Source: Sphingomonas aracearum
Lineage (GTDB): Bacteria > Pseudomonadota > Alphaproteobacteria > Sphingomonadales > Sphingomonadaceae
NCBI RefSeq assembly: GCF_003345355.1
Contig: NZ_QQNB01000001.1
Coordinates: 620,001 to 684,000, forward strand
DNA: 64,000 nt
Direction of reading: 5' to 3'
The notes below the pieces were generated by a model that saw nothing but the letters and a program-made list of their open reading frames with translations, searched no databases and was not told where the DNA came from. The translations under genes were made by a program, and so were the position numbers. How positions within the stretch are numbered: the first letter of the stretch is position 1; each line of letters starts with the position of its first letter. Positions 29,076-36,645 of this stretch are shown piece by piece.

Positions 29076-30836
29076 ATGCGTGCCCAGCACCGAATGACGC
29101 ACCTGACGACGCGGGCCATCGCCGCCGTCGCCGCCGCTGCGCTGGCCCTGCCGCCGGTCGCCGCCGTCGCCGCGCCGGGCAAGCCCGCGCCGCGTGGCAA
29201 TGCCGGGTGGAAGCCTGCCCGGGCCGGCCTGCCGCCGGTCGGCGCGCAGCGGCCCACCGCGGAAAAGTGGCTTTCGATCGGCGAGGGCGAGCTTGTCACC
29301 CTGCCGGCGAACGTCGCCGACGTGTGGGTGTCGAACCAGGCCGCGGCCGACGTCTACGTCACCAATCCGCGCCAGATCAACCTGTACGGCAAGGCGTTCG
29401 GCGACTCCACCGTGTTCGCCACCAACGCCGCCGGCGCGGTGATCTATTCGGTGGTGGTCCACGTCGCGCAGAACTCCACCTCGCTGGATCGCATGCTGAA
29501 GGCCGCCATGCCCGACGCGCAGATCAGCGTCACCCAGGTCGGCCAGATCGCGGTGCTGAACGGCACCGTCGGCTCGCCGGAGGACAGCGTGCAGGCCGAG
29601 CGGCTGGTCACCACCCTGCTCAACCCCGGCGTGGACATCAGCACCGCCGGCGCACAGCTGAAGATCGCGGCGGTCAACCGCCTGCGTGCGGCAACGCCGC
29701 TCCAGGTCAACCTGCAGGTGAAGATCGCCGAGGTCAGCCGCTCCTTCTCCAAGAACATCAACGGCAACCTCGTCAGCCGCGACACCACCGGCGGGTTCAA
29801 CTTCGGCGTCTCCTCCGGCCGCGCCGCCGGCACGATCGGTTCGGTCAGCACCGCCGGCCTGCCGCAGCTCGATGCCTCGGCCCGCTTCGGCCTGCCCGCC
29901 GGCTCGATCGCGCTGCCGTTCGATCCCAAGATCGGCGACTTCGTGCTGCCCAACAGCGGCAGTTCGTACAATTTCGCTGATCTGGGCAAGGGCGGTCAGC
30001 GCACGGCGATCGGCCTTGCCGGCAAGCTCGCCGGCCTTGATCTGCTTGCCGCCATCGACCTCGGCGAGACCGTGGGCCTCGTCAACACGCTGGCCCAGCC
30101 GAACATGACGGTGATCTCCGGCGAAACGGGCAGCTTCCTGGCGGGCGGCGAGATCCCGATCCCGGTCAGCCAGGGCCTCGGCGCGCAGTCGGTGGAATAC
30201 AAGCAATACGGCGTCAGCCTGGCCTACACGCCCACCGTGCTGTCGGACGGCCGCATCTCCCTGCGCGTCCGCCCGGAAGTGTCGCAGCTCACCTCGCAGG
30301 GTGCGGTGTCGATCGGCGGCGTGACCATCCCGGCGCTGAGCACCCGCCGGGTGGAAACCACGGTGGAGCTGGGTTCCGGCCAGAGCTTCGTGATCGGCGG
30401 CCTCCTCCAGAACGCGCACAACAGCAATCTCACCAAGACGCCGGGGGTCGGCGACCTGCCGGTGCTGGGCGCGCTGTTCCGCTCCAATTCGTGGCAGCGC
30501 GACGAAACCGAGCTGGTGGTGGTCATCACGCCGTATCTGGTGAAGCCGGTGAACGCGACGGAGATCGCCCTGCCGACCGACGGCTACAAGTCGCCCACCG
30601 ATCTCAGCCGCGTGCTGTTCGGCCAGGTGGATGCCGGCAAGACCGGTGGCCAGCGCCCCAAGCCCAGCATGGCCGCTCCGCCCGAGGCGCAGCCGGCCTT
30701 CGGCGCGGCGGCGCCGGTGCCCACCGCGCCGGCCCCTGTCCAGCCGCTCCAGCAAGAGCCGCGCGAGGACAAGGCCGCCACCACCAAGAAGTCCAAGAAG
30801 TCCGCCGGCGTCGCCATGCCCGGCTTCAGCAACTGA
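29076..30836 (+). CDS. cpaC: Tad pilus outer-membrane secretin CpaC (RcpA)
   Basis: A 586-residue secretin that forms the outer-membrane pore for the pilus. A signal peptide is followed by the pilus-and-flagellar-associated N-terminal domain (WLSIGEGELVTLPANVADVW), a BON-like region (QVGQIAVLNGTVGSPED), and the secretin domain with VNTLAQPNMTVISGETGSFL and TPGVGDLPVLGALFRSNSW. The C-terminal 60 residues are Pro/Ala-rich and end KKSKKSAG..., which could contact a pilotin. It is complete. Confidence 0.95.
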   Translation: MRAQHRMTHLTTRAIAAVAAAALALPPVAAVAAPGKPAPRGNAGWKPARAGLPPVGAQRPTAEKWLSIGEGELVTLPANVADVWVSNQAAADVYVTNPRQINLYGKAFGDSTVFATNAAGAVIYSVVVHVAQNSTSLDRMLKAAMPDAQISVTQVGQIAVLNGTVGSPEDSVQAERLVTTLLNPGVDISTAGAQLKIAAVNRLRAATPLQVNLQVKIAEVSRSFSKNINGNLVSRDTTGGFNFGVSSGRAAGTIGSVSTAGLPQLDASARFGLPAGSIALPFDPKIGDFVLPNSGSSYNFADLGKGGQRTAIGLAGKLAGLDLLAAIDLGETVGLVNTLAQPNMTVISGETGSFLAGGEIPIPVSQGLGAQSVEYKQYGVSLAYTPTVLSDGRISLRVRPEVSQLTSQGAVSIGGVTIPALSTRRVETTVELGSGQSFVIGGLLQNAHNSNLTKTPGVGDLPVLGALFRSNSWQRDETELVVVITPYLVKPVNATEIALPTDGYKSPTDLSRVLFGQVDAGKTGGQRPKPSMAAPPEAQPAFGAAAPVPTAPAPVQPLQQEPREDKAATTKKSKKSAGVAMPGFSN

Positions 30837-30862
30837 TCGCCTGATCGAGGACACCAGACCCC

Positions 30863-31504
30863 ATGACCAAGCGCCCGATCCTTCTCGCCTCCACCCTGCT
30901 CGCCGCGCTGGCGGTGTCGGGGTGCAGCGGCACGCGCAACCGCGGCCTTGAATCGGTCCATCAGCCGGTGGTGAGCCGCAGCGACTTCGTGTTCGATGCG
31001 CAGGCCGATGCCGGCGGGCTCGCCCCCGGCGAGGACCAGCGGCTCGCCGGCTGGCTGGCCGGGCTGCGCCTGGGCTATGGCGACCGCGTGTCAGTGGACG
31101 ACAGCGGCAACGGCGCCGCCCGCGCCCGCGACGACGTGGCGCAGGTCACCGCCCGCTACGGCCTGCTGATCGCGGAGGAAGCGCCGACGGTCGGCGCCCC
31201 CATCGCCCCCGGCACCGTTCGCGTGATCGTCACCCGCTCGCGCGCCACCGTGCCGGGCTGCCCCGATTTCAGCCGCGTCCGCCAGCCGGAATATGAGGGC
31301 AACACCTCCAGCAATTTCGGCTGTGCGACCAATTCCAACCTCGCGCTGATGGTCGCCAATCCCACCGATCTCGTGCGCGGCCAGGCCGGCGCCGAGGCGG
31401 CGGATCCGGCCACGTCCACCCGCGCGATCGGCACCTATCGCCGTGCCGCGCCCACCGGTGCCGGCGGCACCACGCTGCGCGCCGAAAGCACAGGGAACAA
31501 GTAA
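30863..31504 (+). CDS. cpaD: Pilus assembly lipoprotein CpaD
   Basis: A 213-residue lipoprotein. The signal peptide ends in the lipobox LAVSGC with Cys21 as the lipidated residue. The CpaD domain contains GCPDFSRVRQPEYEGNTSSN and FGCATNSNLALMVANPTDLV. It probably acts as the secretin pilot in the outer membrane. It is 26 bases after cpaC, and its stop is one base from cpaE. Confidence 0.92.
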   Translation: MTKRPILLASTLLAALAVSGCSGTRNRGLESVHQPVVSRSDFVFDAQADAGGLAPGEDQRLAGWLAGLRLGYGDRVSVDDSGNGAARARDDVAQVTARYGLLIAEEAPTVGAPIAPGTVRVIVTRSRATVPGCPDFSRVRQPEYEGNTSSNFGCATNSNLALMVANPTDLVRGQAGAEAADPATSTRAIGTYRRAAPTGAGGTTLRAESTGNK

Positions 31505-31505
31505 G

Positions 31506-32777
31506 ATGAACGCGCCAGCCCTCCGCGCCGCCACGCGCGAACCCTTTGTCGCCTTCGTCTGCGACGAGACCACCGCCGAGGCGATCCGCCCGATCGCCAC
31601 CGAAATGGGCTGGAGCCCGGACAAGGTGCAAAAGGGCGGCCTGCGCAATGCGGTGCAGAGCCTGTCCGTCTCGGCCAGCCCCAACATCCTGTTCGTCGAC
31701 ATGTCGGAATCCGGCGATCCGCTCAGCGACATCAATGCGCTGGCCGAGGTCTGCGAGCCGGGCACGGTGGTGATCGCCGCCGGCCAGGTGAACGACGTGC
31801 GGCTGTACCGCGATCTCGTGGTCAGCGGCATCCAGGATTACCTCCTGAAGCCGCTGTCGCCCGACACGCTGCGCGAGGCCTTCACCCATGCGCAGACGAT
31901 GCTCAACGCCCCCAAGGCCGCCGAAAGTGCCGTGGAGCGACCGCATTGCTCCACCGCGGTGATCGGCACCCGCGGCGGCGTGGGCGCCTCCACCATCGCC
32001 ACGTCGATCGCCTGGCTGTTCAGCGAAAAGGGCGCGCGCACCACCGCCTTGCTCGATCTCGACGTGCATTTCGGCACGGGCGCGCTGGCGCTCGACCTGG
32101 AGCCCGGCCGCGGCCTCACCGACGCGATCGAGAACCCCAGCCGCATCGACGGCCTGTTCATTGAGCGCGCCATGGTGAAGTCCAGCGAAATGCTGTCGGT
32201 GCTCTCCGCCGAGGCGCCGATCCATTCGCCGGTGATGACCGATGGCGCCGCCTTCTTCCAGTTGCAGGAGGAGATGCGCTCCGCGTTCGAATGCACGGTG
32301 GTGGATCTGCCGCGCAACATGCTGGTGCAGCATCCGCACCTGATGAGCGACGTGCATGCGGTGGTGGTCGTCACCGACCTGACGCTGGCGGCCGCCCGCG
32401 ATTCGATCCGCATCCTGTCCTGGCTGAAATCCAATGCGCCGGGCACCCAGGTGTTCGTGGTCGCCAACCGCGTGTCGCCGGCCGCGCAGCTGGAAATCAG
32501 CCGCAAGGATTTCGAAGGCTCGATCGAGCGCAAGATCGATTACGTCATCCCCTTCGACCAGAAGCTGGCCGCCAACGCCGCCAAGCTGGGCAAGCCGCTG
32601 GCGGAGGCCGGCAAGGGCAGCAAGACCGTGGCGCCTCTCCTCGAGCTTTCCGAAGAAGTGCTGTGCGTCGCCGCCGACGAGGCCGCCGACGCGCCGAAAA
32701 AGGGCAAGGCGAAGGCGCGCGGCGCGTCCCTGATGGACAAGTTCGACCTGAAGTCGCTGGTCGGCAAGAAGAAGTGA
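31506..32777 (+). CDS. cpaE: Pilus assembly protein CpaE (TadZ-like ATPase)
   Basis: A 423-residue localisation factor that places the pilus apparatus at the pole. An N-terminal receiver-like domain (about residues 15-130, with NILFVDMSES and IQDYLLKPL) is followed by a MinD/ParA-type domain. Its P-loop is atypical (IGTRGGVGASTIA), lacking the usual signature lysine as in other CpaE/TadZ proteins. The tail is Lys-rich. The start is ATG 31506, one base after the cpaD stop. Confidence 0.92.
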   Translation: MNAPALRAATREPFVAFVCDETTAEAIRPIATEMGWSPDKVQKGGLRNAVQSLSVSASPNILFVDMSESGDPLSDINALAEVCEPGTVVIAAGQVNDVRLYRDLVVSGIQDYLLKPLSPDTLREAFTHAQTMLNAPKAAESAVERPHCSTAVIGTRGGVGASTIATSIAWLFSEKGARTTALLDLDVHFGTGALALDLEPGRGLTDAIENPSRIDGLFIERAMVKSSEMLSVLSAEAPIHSPVMTDGAAFFQLQEEMRSAFECTVVDLPRNMLVQHPHLMSDVHAVVVVTDLTLAAARDSIRILSWLKSNAPGTQVFVVANRVSPAAQLEISRKDFEGSIERKIDYVIPFDQKLAANAAKLGKPLAEAGKGSKTVAPLLELSEEVLCVAADEAADAPKKGKAKARGASLMDKFDLKSLVGKKK

Positions 32778-32825
32778 TGACCCGGCCGGTTCTTCGCGCC
32801 GGATCGCTGCGGGAGCGGTGACGCT

Positions 32826-33800
32826 GTGGACATGATGCCCCTTGTGATGCTCGGCGGCGGTGCGCTGGCCACGCTGCTGCTCATCGCCTTCGCCTTTGCC
32901 GGTCCCTCGCCGGCCCGCGCCAGCGCGCGTCGCCTCGCCGCGGCGCGCGACCGTCATCTGGAAGGCCTGGCCGGCGGCGTCGAGGCGCAGATGCGCAAGA
33001 TCACCGCGCGCAACGCGACCAGGATGGACACGGCGGCGATGCGCTTGCTGCCCAATCCCGCGCAGCTGCAGAAGCGCCTCAACATGACGGGCAAGACCTG
33101 GACGGTCGGCCAGTACGGCATGGCCACGCTGGGCATCCTCGTGGTCGTCTCGGCCCTGTTGTGGCTCAAGGGCGCGCCGATCCTCCTGTCGCTGCTGATC
33201 GGCGTGGTGCTGGGCGCGGGCATTCCGCACATGGCCGTCGGCATGGCGATCAAGAAGCGGATCGCCAAGTTCAACGCCAAGTTCCCCGACGCGATCGAAC
33301 TGCTCGTTCGCGGCCTGCGCTCGGGCCTGCCGATCACGGAAACGATCGCCGTTGTCGCCGCCGAGGTGGAAGGCCCCGTGGGCGTGGAATTTCGCGCGAT
33401 CACCGACAAGATGAAGATCGGGCGCTCAATGGACGCCTCGCTTCAGGAAACGGCGGACCGGCTCGGCACGCCGGAATTCCAGTTCTTCGTCATCACCATC
33501 GCGATCCAGCGTGAGACCGGCGGCAACCTTGCCGAAACGCTGGCGAACCTGGCCACCGTGCTGCGCCAGCGCGGCCAGATGAAGCTGAAGATCAAGGCCA
33601 TGTCTTCGGAATCGAAGGCCTCGGCGTACATCATCGGCGCGCTGCCGTTCGTCGTGTTCGGCATGATCTGGATGATCAACGGCACCTACATGCAGAACTT
33701 CTTCCAGGACGAGCGGCTGATGGTCGCCGGCGGCGGCGGGCTCTGCTGGATGGGCATCGGCGCGCTTATCATGCGCAAGATGATCAACTTCGAAATCTGA
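32826..33800 (+). CDS. tadB: Tad inner-membrane platform protein TadB
   Basis: A 324-residue type II secretion F-domain protein. The membrane helix near the N-terminus, the F domain FPDAIELLVRGLRSGLPITE and IAIQRETGGNLAETLANLA, and two C-terminal helices are as expected. It pairs with TadC to form the platform on which CpaF acts. The start is GTG 32826, 48 bases after cpaE. cpaF is usually located here and is missing. Confidence 0.93.
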   Translation: MDMMPLVMLGGGALATLLLIAFAFAGPSPARASARRLAAARDRHLEGLAGGVEAQMRKITARNATRMDTAAMRLLPNPAQLQKRLNMTGKTWTVGQYGMATLGILVVVSALLWLKGAPILLSLLIGVVLGAGIPHMAVGMAIKKRIAKFNAKFPDAIELLVRGLRSGLPITETIAVVAAEVEGPVGVEFRAITDKMKIGRSMDASLQETADRLGTPEFQFFVITIAIQRETGGNLAETLANLATVLRQRGQMKLKIKAMSSESKASAYIIGALPFVVFGMIWMINGTYMQNFFQDERLMVAGGGGLCWMGIGALIMRKMINFEI

Positions 33801-33825
33801 TGCGGGCAGGATCGGGAAACTGAAC

Positions 33826-34821
33826 ATGGGCGAGACGGGCGGACCCAAGATCCTCGGCGTGGACGTGCTGCTGGTGGCCACCCTGCTGTCGGGCGTTGCG
33901 GCGTTCGCGGTGCTGCTGGCGATCTACGCCGTCACCACCGTGCGCGATCCGATGACCAAGCGGGTGAAGGCGCTGAACGACCGGCGCGAGCAGTTGAAGG
34001 CGGGCATCACCGCCTCCACCAAGCGGCGCGCCAAGCTGGTCACCAAGAACGAGACCACCGACCGCATCCGCTCGCTGCTGCTGAACCTCAAGGTGCTGCA
34101 GGACAGCCAGGTGAAGGTCGCGCAGCTCAAGCTGATGCAGGCTGGCATCCGGTCCAAGGAGTGGGCCGTGGCCGTCATCTTCGGCCGCCTTGTGCTGCCG
34201 ATCGTGTTCGGCGGGCTGACGGTGTTCGTGGTCTACGGCACCGACACGTTCGTCGAGTACAGCCCGCTCAAGAAGTACGGCATCGTCGCGGTCACCTTCA
34301 TCCTCGCCTACAAGGCGCCGGACATCTTCCTGAAGAACAAGATCCAGAAGCGGTCGGATGCGATCCGCAAGGGCCTGCCGGACGCGCTCGACCTGCTGGT
34401 GATCTGCGCCGAGGCCGGCCTGACCGTGGACGCCGCCTTTCACCGCGTCGCGCGCGAGCTGGGCCGCGCCTATCCCGAACTGGGCGACGAATTCACCCTC
34501 ACCGCCATCGAGCTCGGCTTCCTGTCCGAGCGCCGCCAGGCGTTCGAGAACCTCGCCATGCGCGTCGATCTGGAGGCCGTAAAGGGCGTGGTCACCACCA
34601 TGATCCAGACGGAGAAATACGGCACGCCGCTCGCCTCCGCCCTGCGTGTGCTGTCGGCCGAATTCCGCAACGAGCGCATGATGCGCGCCGAGGAAAAGGC
34701 CGCGCGCCTTCCCGCGATCATGACCGTGCCGCTGATCCTGTTCATCCTGCCGGTGCTGTTCGTCGTCATTCTCGGCCCCGCGGCGTGCTCGATCAGCGAC
34801 GCGTTCAAGGGCGGCATCTGA
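33826..34821 (+). CDS. tadC: Tad inner-membrane platform protein TadC
   Basis: A 331-residue type II secretion F-domain protein and partner of TadB. The N-terminal helix LLSGVAAFAVLLAIYAVTTV, the F domain LPDALDLLVICAEAGLTVDA and FLSERRQAFENLAMRVDLEA, and the C-terminal helix near LILFILPVLFVVILGPAAC are present. It is the last gene of the cluster. A strong hairpin follows, and no TadD, TadE, TadG or pilin gene comes after. Confidence 0.93.
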   Translation: MGETGGPKILGVDVLLVATLLSGVAAFAVLLAIYAVTTVRDPMTKRVKALNDRREQLKAGITASTKRRAKLVTKNETTDRIRSLLLNLKVLQDSQVKVAQLKLMQAGIRSKEWAVAVIFGRLVLPIVFGGLTVFVVYGTDTFVEYSPLKKYGIVAVTFILAYKAPDIFLKNKIQKRSDAIRKGLPDALDLLVICAEAGLTVDAAFHRVARELGRAYPELGDEFTLTAIELGFLSERRQAFENLAMRVDLEAVKGVVTTMIQTEKYGTPLASALRVLSAEFRNERMMRAEEKAARLPAIMTVPLILFILPVLFVVILGPAACSISDAFKGGI

Positions 34822-34829
34822 GGCGACGC

Positions 34830-34854
34830 GCGGGCGGCGTCCGGCGCCGCCCGC
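34830..34854 (+). terminator. Hairpin terminator after tadC
   Basis: A perfect 10-bp stem, GCGGGCGGCG / CGCCGCCCGC, with a 5-base loop, 9 bases past the tadC stop. No T-run follows. Its position at the end of the pilus operon supports a terminator role. Confidence 0.6.
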
Positions 34855-34929
34855 AGCGGATCGGCGGCACCCGGCCCGATCCTTCGCTTAAGTGGGTGCA
34901 ATCCACCGGCCAATGACTATCTAGCCGGC

Positions 34930-35385
34930 ATGAACGACGATCGCGTAGCCGCCGTGCCGCTGGCCTCGGGCGAGGACAAGTTCCGCTGGATCCTCAAGTC
35001 CGGCTGGAAGGGCCTGTGCCCGCGCTGCGGCAAGGGCCGGATGTTCCAGTCGTTCCTGAAGATCGTCGACCGCTGCGAGGTGTGCGGGCTGGACTATCGC
35101 TTCGCCGCGCCGGACGACGGCCCGGCCTTTTTCTCGCTCTGCGTGATCGCGCTGCCGCTGATCGCCATTGTGGTGTGGATTCAGGTCGCCTTCGATCCGC
35201 CGGTCTGGGTGCATTTCGTCACCTCGGTGCCGCTGATGGTGCTGGGCACGTTTCTGCCGCTGCGCCCGATCAAGGGCTGGCTGGTGGCCTCGCAATTCGT
35301 GAACCGCGCGCAGGAGGCGGGAACGCAGCACCTGTGGGCGCAGCTGCACGGCACGGAGGCGGACCGCAACGACTTCGACCAGTAA
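34930..35385 (+). CDS. DUF983 membrane protein with zinc ribbon
   Basis: A 151-residue protein of the DUF983 family. The N-terminal zinc ribbon has two CxxC pairs (GLCPRCGKGRMF and DRCEVCGLDYRF), followed by two hydrophobic helices (about residues 68-85 and 95-112). The function is not established. In several alphaproteobacteria it lies near cytochrome oxidase genes, but no such gene is next to it here. Confidence 0.88.
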   Translation: MNDDRVAAVPLASGEDKFRWILKSGWKGLCPRCGKGRMFQSFLKIVDRCEVCGLDYRFAAPDDGPAFFSLCVIALPLIAIVVWIQVAFDPPVWVHFVTSVPLMVLGTFLPLRPIKGWLVASQFVNRAQEAGTQHLWAQLHGTEADRNDFDQ

Positions 35386-35463
35386 GCCGCCTCACGGCGC
35401 GAGCAAAGCCGCGTCCCTCCGCCTGCCGAGTGGTCGCCAGCGTCCGGCGTCTTGGTCGAACCG

Positions 35464-35985
35464 CTATCCCGCTACCCGGCAGGTCGCCTGCCGCCGTTCC
35501 CGGTCGATCTGGGCGAACAATTGCCGGTCCGGCACCAGGATGCGGATCAGCGCGATGCCGCGATGTCCCATCAGCCGCACCGGCTCGTATCCGGCCGGCG
35601 CCTGCTGGCCATCCGCCAGCACCGCCACCTTCACCCGCCGCCGCGCGCCGCTGGCATCGTTGCGGACGAAGGCGACCGTCGTGTCGCTGTCGAACACGGA
35701 CAGCGACCAATAAGGCGCGGCCACCGGCGTCGCCTCGATCAGCAGCGGCCCGGCCGAAACGTCGAACGGGCAGCTCGAATAAGCGAGGTCCGGGCTGGGC
35801 CGCACGATGGTCCGCGACCGGTCGGTGGCGAGCGGGGCATGGGTGAAGCGGTTCATGCCGCCCGCCGCCGCGACCCGCTCCACCGCGCGGCCCATCAGGA
35901 ACTTGGGCGTGCGCGCGATCACCAGCGCATAGGCCAGCGCCGCCACCACCAGTCCGGCCATGATCGGCCCCAGCCACCCCCGCAT
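35464..35985 (-). CDS. DUF1254 domain protein
   Basis: A 173-residue protein with one N-terminal membrane helix (about residues 7-24) and a DUF1254-like periplasmic domain (RTIVRPSPDLAYSSCPFDVS, APYWSLSVFDSDTTVAFVRN). Its ATG overlaps the stop of the upstream DUF1214 gene by one base, so they are translated together. In many proteins the two domains are fused, which supports a joint function that is still unknown. Confidence 0.82.
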   Translation of the reverse strand: MRGWLGPIMAGLVVAALAYALVIARTPKFLMGRAVERVAAAGGMNRFTHAPLATDRSRTIVRPSPDLAYSSCPFDVSAGPLLIEATPVAAPYWSLSVFDSDTTVAFVRNDASGARRRVKVAVLADGQQAPAGYEPVRLMGHRGIALIRILVPDRQLFAQIDRERRQATCRVAG

Positions 35986-36581
35986 CACCGGCAATCCCGC
36001 CGCACGATGCTGGGCAATTGCGCCGCCGACAGATTGCCCTGCCCCCGGTCGGCCGGCAGGTACACGCGAAAGGTCAGCTCGAACCGGTCGCCTTCGCCGC
36101 TCGGCAGCCAGTGCCCCGGCTGGCGATCGGGGGCGACCTCGACCGTCCAGTCGTCCTGTTCCAGCCCGGGGATCGCGGCGCTGCCGACCGAAAAGAGCCC
36201 GGCCGGATTGGGCACGAGATAGCCGTCGCGATCGTACAGCGTCAGGCTCCACCAGCGGCCCGGCACCGATCCGCCATGCACGGTGTAGCGGCACTCCGCG
36301 CGCAGCGGGTCGCCGGCATCGTCCACCGCCGCATTGTAATAGCGCGCCTCGCTCCCCGGCAATGCCAGCAGGCCGCGCAACGCCACCACCGCCCGGCCAT
36401 GCCCGCTCTGCGCGTCGGTGCCGAGATCGCGCCCCGTGGTCCACGCGCCGATCCGCTCGCTGGAGCCCAGCGCGCCGCCCCGGACCGAGGCGATCGCGGT
36501 GGCGCCGCCCAGCACCAGGCCGGCGACACCGCACAGCGCGTAGCGGATCCGGCGGCGAGCCAACTTTTCTCCCCTCGTCAT
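35985..36581 (-). CDS. DUF1214 domain protein
   Basis: A 198-residue protein. The N-terminus has a basic stretch and a hydrophobic helix (about residues 11-30), then the DUF1214 domain (ECRYTVHGGSVPGRWWSLTL, GYLVPNPAGLFSVGSAAI, FELTFRVYLP). The beta-rich domain likely sits in the periplasm. ATG 36581 gives the usual N-terminus. It forms a two-gene operon with the DUF1254 gene. Confidence 0.84.
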   Translation of the reverse strand: MTRGEKLARRRIRYALCGVAGLVLGGATAIASVRGGALGSSERIGAWTTGRDLGTDAQSGHGRAVVALRGLLALPGSEARYYNAAVDDAGDPLRAECRYTVHGGSVPGRWWSLTLYDRDGYLVPNPAGLFSVGSAAIPGLEQDDWTVEVAPDRQPGHWLPSGEGDRFELTFRVYLPADRGQGNLSAAQLPSIVRRDCR

Positions 36582-36645
36582 GGCGATGCAAACGCCGCGC
36601 ACGCGCGGATCGTTGCACCATCGTATCCGATTGCCGGCGCCGCCC

